A DNA stretch of 39,079 nucleotides from Candidatus Omnitrophota bacterium (GTDB lineage: Bacteria; Omnitrophota; Gorgyraeia; 2-01-FULL-45-10): assembly GCA_003142795.1 (NCBI GenBank), contig PLNN01000020.1, forward strand, positions 33,383 to 72,461, read 5' to 3'. Below are positions 1 through 7,062 of this stretch, in pieces. A program made the position numbers and the translations under genes. Position 1 is the first letter of the stretch. Each line of letters begins with the position of its first letter. The notes beneath the pieces are model-generated. The model was not told the origin of the DNA and made no database searches. It was given only the letters and a program-made list of their open reading frames with translations.

Positions 1-536
1 TGAAAACCGTATTTTCTTATGCCGTATTTTTTGTAATATTCCAGCGGAAGGCCGTATAAAAAAGCCTCAGGTTTCATCGTCTGATGGAACGAGGTATCAA
101 AGACCGCAACCTGAGGAATATTTTTAAGGACTCTCAGGCAGGCTTTTATGCCTAAAAGAGAAGGCGGATTGTGCAGTGGCGCGAGCTCGCTGAATTTCTC
201 TATAGACCTTATGACTTTTTCGGTTATAAGCGTCGATTCCTTGAACTCTTCGCCGCCGTGCACAACACGATGACCTATTCCGATTATATCGCTCTTTGAG
301 CCTATGACGCCATGGCGCTTATCGGACAATATATCGATGATGATCTCTATCGCGATGTAGTGGTCTCTGCACGGAATTTTTTTATGCAGGACCTTGCCGT
401 TTAACTGGTGCCTCAGGCTTGAGCCGGACTGGCCTATACGTTCGACGACACCTCTGGCCAGGGACCGATTCTCGCCCATATCGAATAACTGATATTTAGC
501 GGAAGAGCTTCCGCAATTTATAACTAAAATAAACAT
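1..536 (-). CDS. ackA: Acetate kinase, N-terminal part (cut by window edge)
   Basis: Not in the ORF track because it runs off the left edge. Reading the minus strand from the ATG at 536 gives MFILVINCGSSSAKYQLFD, the acetate kinase N-terminal signature with the NCGSSS phosphate-binding motif, then GHRVVHGGE and later VAVFDTSFHQTM, both typical of AckA. About 178 residues are present of a usual ~400. The enzyme interconverts acetyl phosphate and acetate with ADP/ATP, the second half of the Pta-AckA route to ATP in the cytoplasm. Its ATG overlaps the stop codon of pta by one base (TAATG), so the two are translationally coupled. It is the last visible gene of a recG-rsmD-coaD-pta-ackA run. Confidence 0.95.
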   Translation of the reverse strand, partial: MFILVINCGSSSAKYQLFDMGENRSLARGVVERIGQSGSSLRHQLNGKVLHKKIPCRDHYIAIEIIIDILSDKRHGVIGSKSDIIGIGHRVVHGGEEFKESTLITEKVIRSIEKFSELAPLHNPPSLLGIKACLRVLKNIPQVAVFDTSFHQTMKPEAFLYGLPLEYYKKYGIRKYGF

Positions 537-1519
537 TAAGACCTTATTGCCGTTATTGCCACAGCGTCTATTATGTCATCGACATCACAACCGCGAGAGA
601 GATCGCTGGCGGGTTTCGTAAAACCCATAAGGAGCGGGCCGACTGCCCTGGCCTTAGCAAGCCTCTGTGTCAATTTGTAAGAAATATTTCCCGAATTCAG
701 GTCGGGAAATATTAAAACGTTCGCCTTTCCCGCGACATCGCTGGCCGGGCATTTTATTTTGGCTACCTCCGGCACTATGGCGCTGTCGACCTGGAATTCA
801 CCGTCTATAAGTATATCGGGAGAGATGTTTTTTGCCCTGCTGACCGCCTCTTTGACCTTCTCTACCAGCGGGCCCTCTGCGCTGCCCTTGCTCGAATAGC
901 TTAAGAATGCGACCTTTGGCGTAGTCCCCGACAGTTGCTGAAAAAGGTTGGCGGACAGCACGGCTATCCCGGCAAGCTGCCTTGCGTTCGGTTCAGGATT
1001 GACCCCGCAATCAGCAAATAGGAAGACGCCTTTTTCTCCGTAAGGCGAATCCGGCACCTCCATCAGAAAAGATCCCGCGACAACGCCTATTTTCTTATCT
1101 ATGCTCAAGCATCTGAGCGCGGCCCTGACCGTATCCGCGGTCGTGTGGTTCGCACCGGCCACAAATCCGTCGGCGGCGCCCTGCCTTGTCAGCATCGCGC
1201 CAAAAATAAGATAATCCTTCCTTAAAGCGTCCTTGGCATCTTCGGGCGTCATGCCCTTGGCCTTTCTGAGCTCATAATATGACGCGGCAAATAAATCCGT
1301 ATCTTTATAATTTTCCGGATCGATCAGCTCGAGGTCTTTTATGTTCTTACTCTTTATTTCTTTCTTTAGCTTCTCCTTGCCTATCAGGACTATCCTGGCC
1401 ATTTTGTGGTCCAGTATGTACTCTACGGCTTGAAGAGTTCTTTTATCGTCGCTTTCCGGAAGCACTATTTTCCTGCCGCTCTTTGCGGACCTTTCCCTTA
1501 TTTTCTCGAGAAGACTCAC
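536..1519 (-). CDS. pta: Phosphate acetyltransferase
   Basis: The 327-residue protein is a stand-alone Pta catalytic domain of normal length, starting MSLLEKIRERSAKSGRKIVLPE. Conserved blocks include VLPESDDKRTL near the N terminus, DGFVAGANHTTADTVRAAL, the FADCGVNPEP segment and the C-terminal PASDLSRGCDVDDI, all typical of the Pta/PTB family. It converts acetyl-CoA and phosphate to acetyl phosphate. With the adjacent ackA it forms the substrate-level phosphorylation route, which suggests fermentative or acetogenic energy conservation. It sits 2 bp after coaD, which uses the related pantetheine moiety. It lacks the N-terminal DRTGG/BioD-like regulatory extension of the long enterobacterial Pta. 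Confidence 0.95.
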   Translation of the reverse strand: MSLLEKIRERSAKSGRKIVLPESDDKRTLQAVEYILDHKMARIVLIGKEKLKKEIKSKNIKDLELIDPENYKDTDLFAASYYELRKAKGMTPEDAKDALRKDYLIFGAMLTRQGAADGFVAGANHTTADTVRAALRCLSIDKKIGVVAGSFLMEVPDSPYGEKGVFLFADCGVNPEPNARQLAGIAVLSANLFQQLSGTTPKVAFLSYSSKGSAEGPLVEKVKEAVSRAKNISPDILIDGEFQVDSAIVPEVAKIKCPASDVAGKANVLIFPDLNSGNISYKLTQRLAKARAVGPLLMGFTKPASDLSRGCDVDDIIDAVAITAIRS

Positions 1520-1521
1520 CC

Positions 1522-2019
1522 CTATCTCCTTTTCTTAGATAATTTCTTTTTCAAAGCGGCCTCAGCTTTCTTAGGGATGAAATTACCGACATCCGCGCCG
1601 AGAGTTGCCGCCTCCTTTATAAGTTTACTGGATACGTATGAATAATCCTCGTGAGGCATCATAAATATAGTCTCTATGTCGCCCGCGAGTTTACGGTTCG
1701 TCAATGCCATCTGGAACTCGTATTCGAAATCCGATATCATCCTCAAGCCCCTTATCATCACGTTAGTGCCCATCTTCTTGGCATAATTGACCACGAGGCC
1801 GTCAAAATCATCTATTACCACATTATCCATGCCCTTCACCGCGTCTTCCAGCATTTCAACGCGCTCTTTAACGCTGAACAGGACGCCTTTCGACTTGTTA
1901 TGCGCCACGGCAACGACTACCTTGTCAAATATATTAGCGGCGCGCTTTATAAGGTCGATGTGGCCGTAAGTGACGGGATCGAACGTTCCGGGGTATATTG
2001 CGGTTTTAGTGTGTTTCAT
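1522..2019 (-). CDS. coaD: Phosphopantetheine adenylyltransferase
   Basis: The 165-residue protein begins with YPGTFDPVTYGHIDLIKRA, the nucleotidyltransferase motif (T/HxGH) of CoaD, and carries IRGLRMISDFEYEFQMA, another family block. It transfers AMP from ATP to 4'-phosphopantetheine to give dephospho-CoA, the penultimate step of coenzyme A synthesis. Length is normal. Its start overlaps the rsmD stop by 4 bp and it lies 2 bp before pta. The rsmD-coaD pairing is widespread in bacteria and supports both assignments. The C terminus has a short lysine-rich tail (KKKLSKKRR). Confidence 0.97.
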   Translation of the reverse strand: MKHTKTAIYPGTFDPVTYGHIDLIKRAANIFDKVVVAVAHNKSKGVLFSVKERVEMLEDAVKGMDNVVIDDFDGLVVNYAKKMGTNVMIRGLRMISDFEYEFQMALTNRKLAGDIETIFMMPHEDYSYVSSKLIKEAATLGADVGNFIPKKAEAALKKKLSKKRR

Positions 2020-2570
2020 GCGCCTTTTTTGAATATCGTTATTGCCGTATCGCCGTACATTTTTTCTTTTTCAAGTTTGAGGACTTCGAGGTCTGTTTCG
2101 AGAGAGTCTTTCTTAAAATGTTCAACGATAATTAAAGCATTGGGGGATAATATATCATAATAGTCTAAACATATCAAGCATTTTCTGGCAAGATCCTTGT
2201 AATAAGGCGGGTCGACAAAGACCATATCGAAAACTTCGGCCTCTTTTTCAAGCCTCATAAGCACGGCAAAGACGTTGCCCCTGATTATATCATACTGATA
2301 TTCCTGGATATTAAGAGATTCGATATTCGTCTTTATGGTCCCGGTGCACCTGGAATTAACATCTACGAAGGTAGAGTGGGCCGCTCCCCTCGATATCGCT
2401 TCTAAGCCGGAAGCGCCGCTTCCTGCGAAAAGATCGAGAACTTTCTTTTCGCTTACATCACCGATAATATTGAAGACGGCCTCCCGGACCCTGTCCTGGG
2501 TAGGGCGTATCTCGACTCCTTTGGGCATCTCTATCAGCCTTGACCTATACTCTCCGCCTATTATCCGCAT
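2016..2570 (-). CDS. rsmD: 16S rRNA (guanine966-N2)-methyltransferase
   Basis: The 184-residue protein begins MRIIGGEYRSR and continues with RPTQDRVREAVFN, VLDLFAGSGASGLEAISRGA (SAM-binding motif I) and the catalytic VFVDPPY (D/NPPY) motif. These together define RsmD, which methylates G966 of 16S rRNA late in 30S assembly. A Shine-Dalgarno-like GTGGG lies 9 bp before the ATG. The gene is 5 bp after recG and overlaps coaD by 4 bp, so it is in the middle of the recG operon. Confidence 0.95.
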   Translation of the reverse strand: MRIIGGEYRSRLIEMPKGVEIRPTQDRVREAVFNIIGDVSEKKVLDLFAGSGASGLEAISRGAAHSTFVDVNSRCTGTIKTNIESLNIQEYQYDIIRGNVFAVLMRLEKEAEVFDMVFVDPPYYKDLARKCLICLDYYDILSPNALIIVEHFKKDSLETDLEVLKLEKEKMYGDTAITIFKKGA

Positions 2571-2575
2571 AAGTT

Positions 2576-4681
2576 TTAACCCACCCTTATAAGCTCTAAT
2601 TTTCCCTTAAAACGCGAAACCAGCCTTTTCTTCAACGCTCGATGATGCTCTTCGTCAAGGCCTGGGTCTTTTGCCACAAGTTCAAACGCTTCTTTCCTTG
2701 CTATCTCCATTATATCAAAATCTTTCAATATATTCCCGAATCTTATTTCAGGGAGGCCGTGCTGCCGCGTGCCGAAGAACTCACCCGGCCCGCGTATGTC
2801 AAGATCGGCCTCGGCTATCTGAAAACCGTCAAGCGTGCCTTCAACGGCCTTCAGCCTGCGTTCGGCCTCTTCTGTCTTTGGATCTGCCAGTAATATGCAA
2901 TATGATTCGTGTTCGCCTCTTCCGATGCGGCCGCGTAACTGGTGCAGCTGAGCCAACCCGAACCTATCGGCATTCTCCACCAGCATCACCGAAGCATTCG
3001 GAACATCGATACCGACCTCTATGACTACTGTCGACACCAGAACATCGATCTTCCCTTTTTTAAAATCTTTCATCACCTTATCTTTTTTCTGTGAATTCAT
3101 CCTACCGTGCAACAATCCAACTGTATAATTTGAAAATATCTCATCCTTGAATTTTTTGAATGTCCCAACAGCGTCTTGCCTTCCATCTTCCATCATCCCT
3201 CTTCCATCGTCCTTCATCTCTCTTCTCTCTATCAACGGACACACCACATACGCCTGCCTGCCCTTCTCTAATTCTTCCTTTATAAAATCATAGATTTCTT
3301 TGCGCTTCTCTTCTTCAACCCAATAAGTGACTATGGGCTTTCTTCCTTTGGGCATCTCTTTGATAACAGATACGTCAAGATCGCCATAAACCGTAAGCGC
3401 CAAAGTCCTGGGAATAGGCGTCGCGGTCATGACAAGTATGTGCGGATTATAGCCTTTTTGTTTCAGGATCGCCCTCTGTGTCACGCCAAATTTATGCTGT
3501 TCGTCAACTACGGCAAGGCCGAGTTTTTTGAATTCGACCGATTCCTGTATTATGGCATGTGTGCCCACCACGATATTTATCTTTCCCGATTTAATATCAC
3601 CGTAAATGACCAATCGCCGCTTCTCGTCTATTCCGCCGATAAGCAATTCTACATTAATGCCGAGCGGCATCAGCAATTCGCTCAATACTATAAAATGCTG
3701 CCTGGCCAATACCTCGGTCGGCGCCATTATCACGCCCTGAAATCCGTTCTGGACAGTCAGCGCCAGAGCGTAGGCCGCGACAACGGTCTTGCCGCTCCCT
3801 ACATCCCCTTCTAAAAGCCTGTTCATCGGCCTGGAAGACGACATGTCACGCTCGATATCTGAAATCGCTTTCTTCTGGCCCTCGGTCAGCTCGAAGGTCA
3901 ACGCCGCTTTGAACGAGGCCGCAAAACCTGCTTCGATCTTATGGTTCAAGCCTTCTTCAGCTTTCAATCCTCTCTTCTTGATCGCGAGCGCAAGCTGCAA
4001 AGTAAAAAATTCCTCAAAAACTATTCTCCTGTAGGCCTTTTCCAGGTTCGGAAAGCTTACGGGAAAATGTATATTTTTTATCGCGAACTTTATGTCGACG
4101 AGCTTTTCACGCGCCTTAAGATACGTCGGAAGCGTTTCATCTAAAGCGCCCTGGCATTTCGATATCGCGGCGTCCGTCAGGGTTCTTAAATATCTTTGCG
4201 TGATCCCGCCCGTAAGAGGATATACGGGCACTATCCTCCCCATATTGAGCGAGTCAACCTCGCCAACTTTAAATATTTCGTATTCCGGCTGTATCATCTG
4301 CAACTTATCGTAAAGCTCGACTTTACCGTATAAAACTATTTTGTCGCCTTTTTTAAAATAATCTTTCAGATACGGCTGGTTGAACCACGCCGCATGTATA
4401 ATGCCCGTGCGGTCGTTGATAGCCATTTGAAAGACCCTGTGCCGCGCCTTGGTCAGTCTGGAAGTCAATGTGATTATTTCGCCCTGGATAGTTTGATGCT
4501 CGCCGATCTTCAGGTCTCTTACGGCGGTAAAATTCGACCTGTCTTCGTATCTGGCAGGAAGGTAATACAAAATATCCTCGGCAGTCTGAAGACCGAGCTT
4601 GGATAGAAGCTCTCCCCTTTTGGGGCCTACGCCTTTAAAATATCTGACGGGCGTCTTTAATAAATTATTTTTCTCTTGCAT
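2576..4681 (-). CDS. recG: ATP-dependent DNA helicase RecG
   Basis: The 701-residue protein has the RecG layout: an N-terminal wedge/OB region (residues about 10-150; the block GPKRGELLSKLGL is typical), a Walker A LLEGDVGSGKT, a DEQH Walker B box, TATPIPRT (motif III) and the C-terminal QLRGRIGRGEHESYC and GTRQHGLPEI blocks. RecG remodels stalled replication forks and branch-migrates Holliday junctions. An odd lysine/arginine/methionine-rich linker (REMKDDGRGMMEDGRQ) interrupts helicase domain 2 and is encoded by a degenerate heptanucleotide repeat (see 3180-3221). The gene heads a five-gene run and is divergent from rpmB, with the two -10 elements overlapping. Confidence 0.97.
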   Translation of the reverse strand: MQEKNNLLKTPVRYFKGVGPKRGELLSKLGLQTAEDILYYLPARYEDRSNFTAVRDLKIGEHQTIQGEIITLTSRLTKARHRVFQMAINDRTGIIHAAWFNQPYLKDYFKKGDKIVLYGKVELYDKLQMIQPEYEIFKVGEVDSLNMGRIVPVYPLTGGITQRYLRTLTDAAISKCQGALDETLPTYLKAREKLVDIKFAIKNIHFPVSFPNLEKAYRRIVFEEFFTLQLALAIKKRGLKAEEGLNHKIEAGFAASFKAALTFELTEGQKKAISDIERDMSSSRPMNRLLEGDVGSGKTVVAAYALALTVQNGFQGVIMAPTEVLARQHFIVLSELLMPLGINVELLIGGIDEKRRLVIYGDIKSGKINIVVGTHAIIQESVEFKKLGLAVVDEQHKFGVTQRAILKQKGYNPHILVMTATPIPRTLALTVYGDLDVSVIKEMPKGRKPIVTYWVEEEKRKEIYDFIKEELEKGRQAYVVCPLIERREMKDDGRGMMEDGRQDAVGTFKKFKDEIFSNYTVGLLHGRMNSQKKDKVMKDFKKGKIDVLVSTVVIEVGIDVPNASVMLVENADRFGLAQLHQLRGRIGRGEHESYCILLADPKTEEAERRLKAVEGTLDGFQIAEADLDIRGPGEFFGTRQHGLPEIRFGNILKDFDIMEIARKEAFELVAKDPGLDEEHHRALKKRLVSRFKGKLELIRVG
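3180..3221. repeat. Degenerate heptanucleotide tandem repeat inside recG
   Basis: Plus-strand units read CTTCCAT, CTTCCAT, CATCCCT, CTTCCAT, CGTCCTT, CATCTCT, six 7-bp units (42 bp, 14 codons in frame). They encode the linker after VCPLIERRE in the second helicase domain, a place where RecG family members vary in length. Similar 7-bp arrays with other units lie in tsaD and in the PDZ lipoprotein gene. Confidence 0.8.
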
Positions 4682-4721
4682 CTATCTTCTGCCTATGTTA
4701 GTATAACTGCCTAAAACGGAG
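4676..4721 (+). promoter_or_regulatory. rpmB promoter and ribosome binding site; -10 shared with recG on the other strand
   Basis: On the plus strand TTGCAT (4676-4681) is followed after 17 bp by TAGTAT (4699-4704), and CGGAG (4717-4721) lies 8 bp before the rpmB ATG at 4730. On the minus strand the same bases read TATACT (4700-4705), a good -10 for recG, with a weak TTAGTT 17 bp upstream. The two -10 boxes overlap with a one-base offset, so this looks like a bidirectional promoter. The rpmB -35 also contains the recG start codon. Confidence 0.65.
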
Positions 4722-4729
4722 TAACTAAA

Positions 4730-4960
4730 ATGTCAAAAATTTGCAAGATCTGCGGTAAAAAACCTGTTGCCGGAAGGACCATCGTCCGCCGGGGATTGGC
4801 AAAGAAAAAAGGCGGCGTAGGACAAAAGATAACAGGCATCACTCCGCGTCGTTTCTTACCTAACCTGAAGAACGTCCGCGCGCTGGTAAACGGCGTCCCG
4901 ATGAGGATACGCGTTTGCGTCAAGTGTCTTAAGGCCGGCAAGGTCATAAAAGCAGTTTAA
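4730..4960 (+). CDS. rpmB: 50S ribosomal protein L28
   Basis: The 76-residue protein MSKICKICGKKPVAGRT... followed by PRRFLPNLKNVRAL and MRIRVCVKCLKAG is ribosomal protein bL28, of normal length. Cysteines pair as C5-x2-C8 and C63-x2-C66, so this is the zinc-binding (C+) form. It is one of only two confident plus-strand genes in the window and is monocistronic: it has its own promoter, ribosome binding site and a downstream hairpin at 4979-5010. The antisense ORF 4711-4947 is a shadow. Confidence 0.96.
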   Translation: MSKICKICGKKPVAGRTIVRRGLAKKKGGVGQKITGITPRRFLPNLKNVRALVNGVPMRIRVCVKCLKAGKVIKAV

Positions 4961-4978
4961 TTCTAACATAAAAAATTA

Positions 4979-5010
4979 GGGACAGCTACTATTTTTGGAG
5001 CAGCTGTCCC
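4979..5010. terminator. Bidirectional terminator hairpin between rpmB and the beta-helix gene
   Basis: Perfect 9-bp arms GGGACAGCT (4979-4987) and AGCTGTCCC (5002-5010) with a 14-nt loop. On the minus strand the stem is followed by TAATTTTTT, a clear terminator for the beta-helix pair; on the plus strand it is followed by AATTGTTTTG, a weaker one for rpmB. The stem core is shared with the hairpin at 23137-23182. Confidence 0.75.
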
Positions 5011-5036
5011 AATTGTTTTGTCTGGTCGTTTTGCCG

Positions 5037-7052
5037 TTACTTTTTCTTCGTTGTCTCTAGTGTAGTGGATAGCTTCTTCGTGAAGTCCTGCAACATGCTC
5101 TTCATGCTCTCTTCGAGTTTCTTCTTATTGGGCTCAACGTATTGCTCTCTATATTTGGCTTCCTGCTGGAGGATGTATTCTTCCTCGAACGTCCTTTTCT
5201 CTTTTGCCTTTAGCTTTTCTATGATCCTGTCTATCTGGCTTGGAGGAAGCTTTTCAAGCTCTTTCTGCAATGGGTTCTTCTGCAATACGTTACTCGTATA
5301 CAGGGCCTCGGAGTTCTTCTCTATTATCTTCTTCACTTCATCATAATAGGGCTTTGTAGCTTCATTATATTCGAGCATTATCTTACTCTTTGCAGTGTCA
5401 AGGTTGGAAAAGATATTTTTTATATTGGCCAGGTCGCCTTCCTTTAATAGGTCGGGTATGGCCTGGGCTAAAAGGATATTGGCTACTGCCTGTAAGAGCT
5501 CATCAGTTGCCTTTTTAAGCTCAGGGTTAGCGTTGGCATCTTTTCCGATCACTTCATCCATATCTTTCACGAGGCTGGCTGCTATATCTATTACAGCCTT
5601 CTGGTCGTCTGTGGGGTTGGCAAGGCTGGACATAAGGGCCGTGGTGGATCCCGGCTCACGGCTACTGATGTCACCTAAAGAAACCGGCAATGCGGATTGA
5701 TCAAGGGATTTTTCGACAACATTAACAGGCGCGCCATACGATAGACCTCCGCTCATATCCAGCAAATTTTTCTTTTCAATAGCTGCTTTTAATGCCTCGC
5801 CTAGCCCTTTTTTAGTATTGTCGGAATTTTCTTTTCCGTAAGTGCTCCGCCCTGCAAAGTCTATGTATTCATTATTGTAATATGGCGAATTAGATAAAGA
5901 TCCGATAATATTTGTCAAAGTGCTTTCGTTGTTAAAGGCTGCTGTGTTTTCCGGGATAGGCGTCTCGGCGCGGCTTGTAATTATTGACGCAGTAGGGTAA
6001 CTCTGTGTGAAATAATCGCCATCGGAAGTTATCGTAACTGCGCCGGAGGCCGCTGAAAAGCCAGGTGCATAATAGTTATTATTCGTGGAAGTGACGACTG
6101 TGAGAGGTCCGTTCGGACGTGAAACAAGCGTTGGCGCACCGTTAACGATCTCCATGCCGTAGACATAGCGTGGTCCTTGGGCGCGGAACGCTGTCGGTGC
6201 GTTGAACGTATTATGGTCGAATTCCACATTGGAAAAAGCCATGTTCACCGCTCCCAAAGAATTGTTATTTATAATATTGTTTCTAAGTGTTAGGCTGGAT
6301 GAGTCTGTGATATTCACAGTATAGTCACCCGATGAAGTTATGGTAAAACCGTCGATTTCTGTGGGATCGCTAATATTGGATACCGTTAAACCTTCTATTG
6401 TAGTACGGTTGCCGATCAGATTCCTTTGCCCGCTCTCGTCGTACCCGCCGTAGAGACTGACCCCATCAATAGCGGATATCTGTTCATTGTACTCACCACC
6501 TCTTACAATGATCTTATCGCCGCTCTTAGCTACACCAAGTGCATCTTCTATGGTGGCTGTCCCTACATTATTAAATCCGGCGTAGAAATTCCTCACGCCT
6601 TCAAATACTTCCGAGCCCAGACGCGCACCTTCGTGCCATTCATTCCCGCTAGTATCGAGTTTATTATCTCCTGTTCCTATAGCTACATTATGTGCCGAAT
6701 CGACAAACTGGAACGTATTGCCTGCCGCTAAGACCTGCGGGCGGTTGGTGGCGCCTGTCTTTTGCTGCAAAACAGGGTTAGCGATCTGCTGCGCCGGCGC
6801 CTGCTCTTCCGTCTTGCGGCCTAGCTTATCTTTAAGAAAGTCTAGTGTGGATTCAAAAAACCCTTTTTCTTTATAGTTCGGCAGGTTTACCTTTAAGAAA
6901 CTATCCGCCTGATATTTCGCCGCATTTATATAGCCGGGGCTGAAGGTATAGGAGCTTTCTTGCGAGAGCCTGTCGGCCTTGTCCTCGGCAATAGAAAGAC
7001 ATGGTATTGCAAATGCCAGCGCAAAAATTAGTATTATTATTAGCTTTTTCAT
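5037..7052 (-). CDS. Exported beta-helix protein, paralogue B
   Basis: The 671-residue protein begins with a Sec signal peptide (MKKLIIILIFALAFAIPCLSIAE). Residues about 25-100 form a block nearly identical to the upstream paralogue (SSYTFSPGYINAAKYQADS, KEKGFFES, LGRKTEEQAPAQQ). Residues about 150-400 look like a right-handed parallel beta-helix: TIEDALGVAKSGDKIIVRGG, VSLYGGYDESG, TIEGLTVSNI, LTLRNNIINNN. This resembles the DUF1565/pectate-lyase-like fold. The last ~190 residues are predicted helical or coiled coil, charged, and almost identical to paralogue A (PLQKELEKLPPSQIDRIIEK). It follows paralogue A by 10 bp with an AAGAAG ribosome binding site and so should share its riboswitch. No catalytic residues were recognised; a surface or secreted structural/adhesive role is inference. 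Confidence 0.85.
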   Translation of the reverse strand: MKKLIIILIFALAFAIPCLSIAEDKADRLSQESSYTFSPGYINAAKYQADSFLKVNLPNYKEKGFFESTLDFLKDKLGRKTEEQAPAQQIANPVLQQKTGATNRPQVLAAGNTFQFVDSAHNVAIGTGDNKLDTSGNEWHEGARLGSEVFEGVRNFYAGFNNVGTATIEDALGVAKSGDKIIVRGGEYNEQISAIDGVSLYGGYDESGQRNLIGNRTTIEGLTVSNISDPTEIDGFTITSSGDYTVNITDSSSLTLRNNIINNNSLGAVNMAFSNVEFDHNTFNAPTAFRAQGPRYVYGMEIVNGAPTLVSRPNGPLTVVTSTNNNYYAPGFSAASGAVTITSDGDYFTQSYPTASIITSRAETPIPENTAAFNNESTLTNIIGSLSNSPYYNNEYIDFAGRSTYGKENSDNTKKGLGEALKAAIEKKNLLDMSGGLSYGAPVNVVEKSLDQSALPVSLGDISSREPGSTTALMSSLANPTDDQKAVIDIAASLVKDMDEVIGKDANANPELKKATDELLQAVANILLAQAIPDLLKEGDLANIKNIFSNLDTAKSKIMLEYNEATKPYYDEVKKIIEKNSEALYTSNVLQKNPLQKELEKLPPSQIDRIIEKLKAKEKRTFEEEYILQQEAKYREQYVEPNKKKLEESMKSMLQDFTKKLSTTLETTKKK

Positions 7053-7062
7053 AACATTCTTC

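Noticed and set aside
1279-1542. Plus-strand ORFs opposite pta, coaD and rsmD
   Set aside because: They lie wholly antisense to well-identified genes and show no family signature or ribosome binding site; they are shadows.
3180-3221. CRISPR-like or short-repeat array in recG
   Set aside because: The unit is only 7 bp, without spacers, and it lies in an intact coding frame.
4711-4947. Minus-strand ORF of 78 aa opposite rpmB
   Set aside because: Antisense to a clear L28 gene and without family resemblance.
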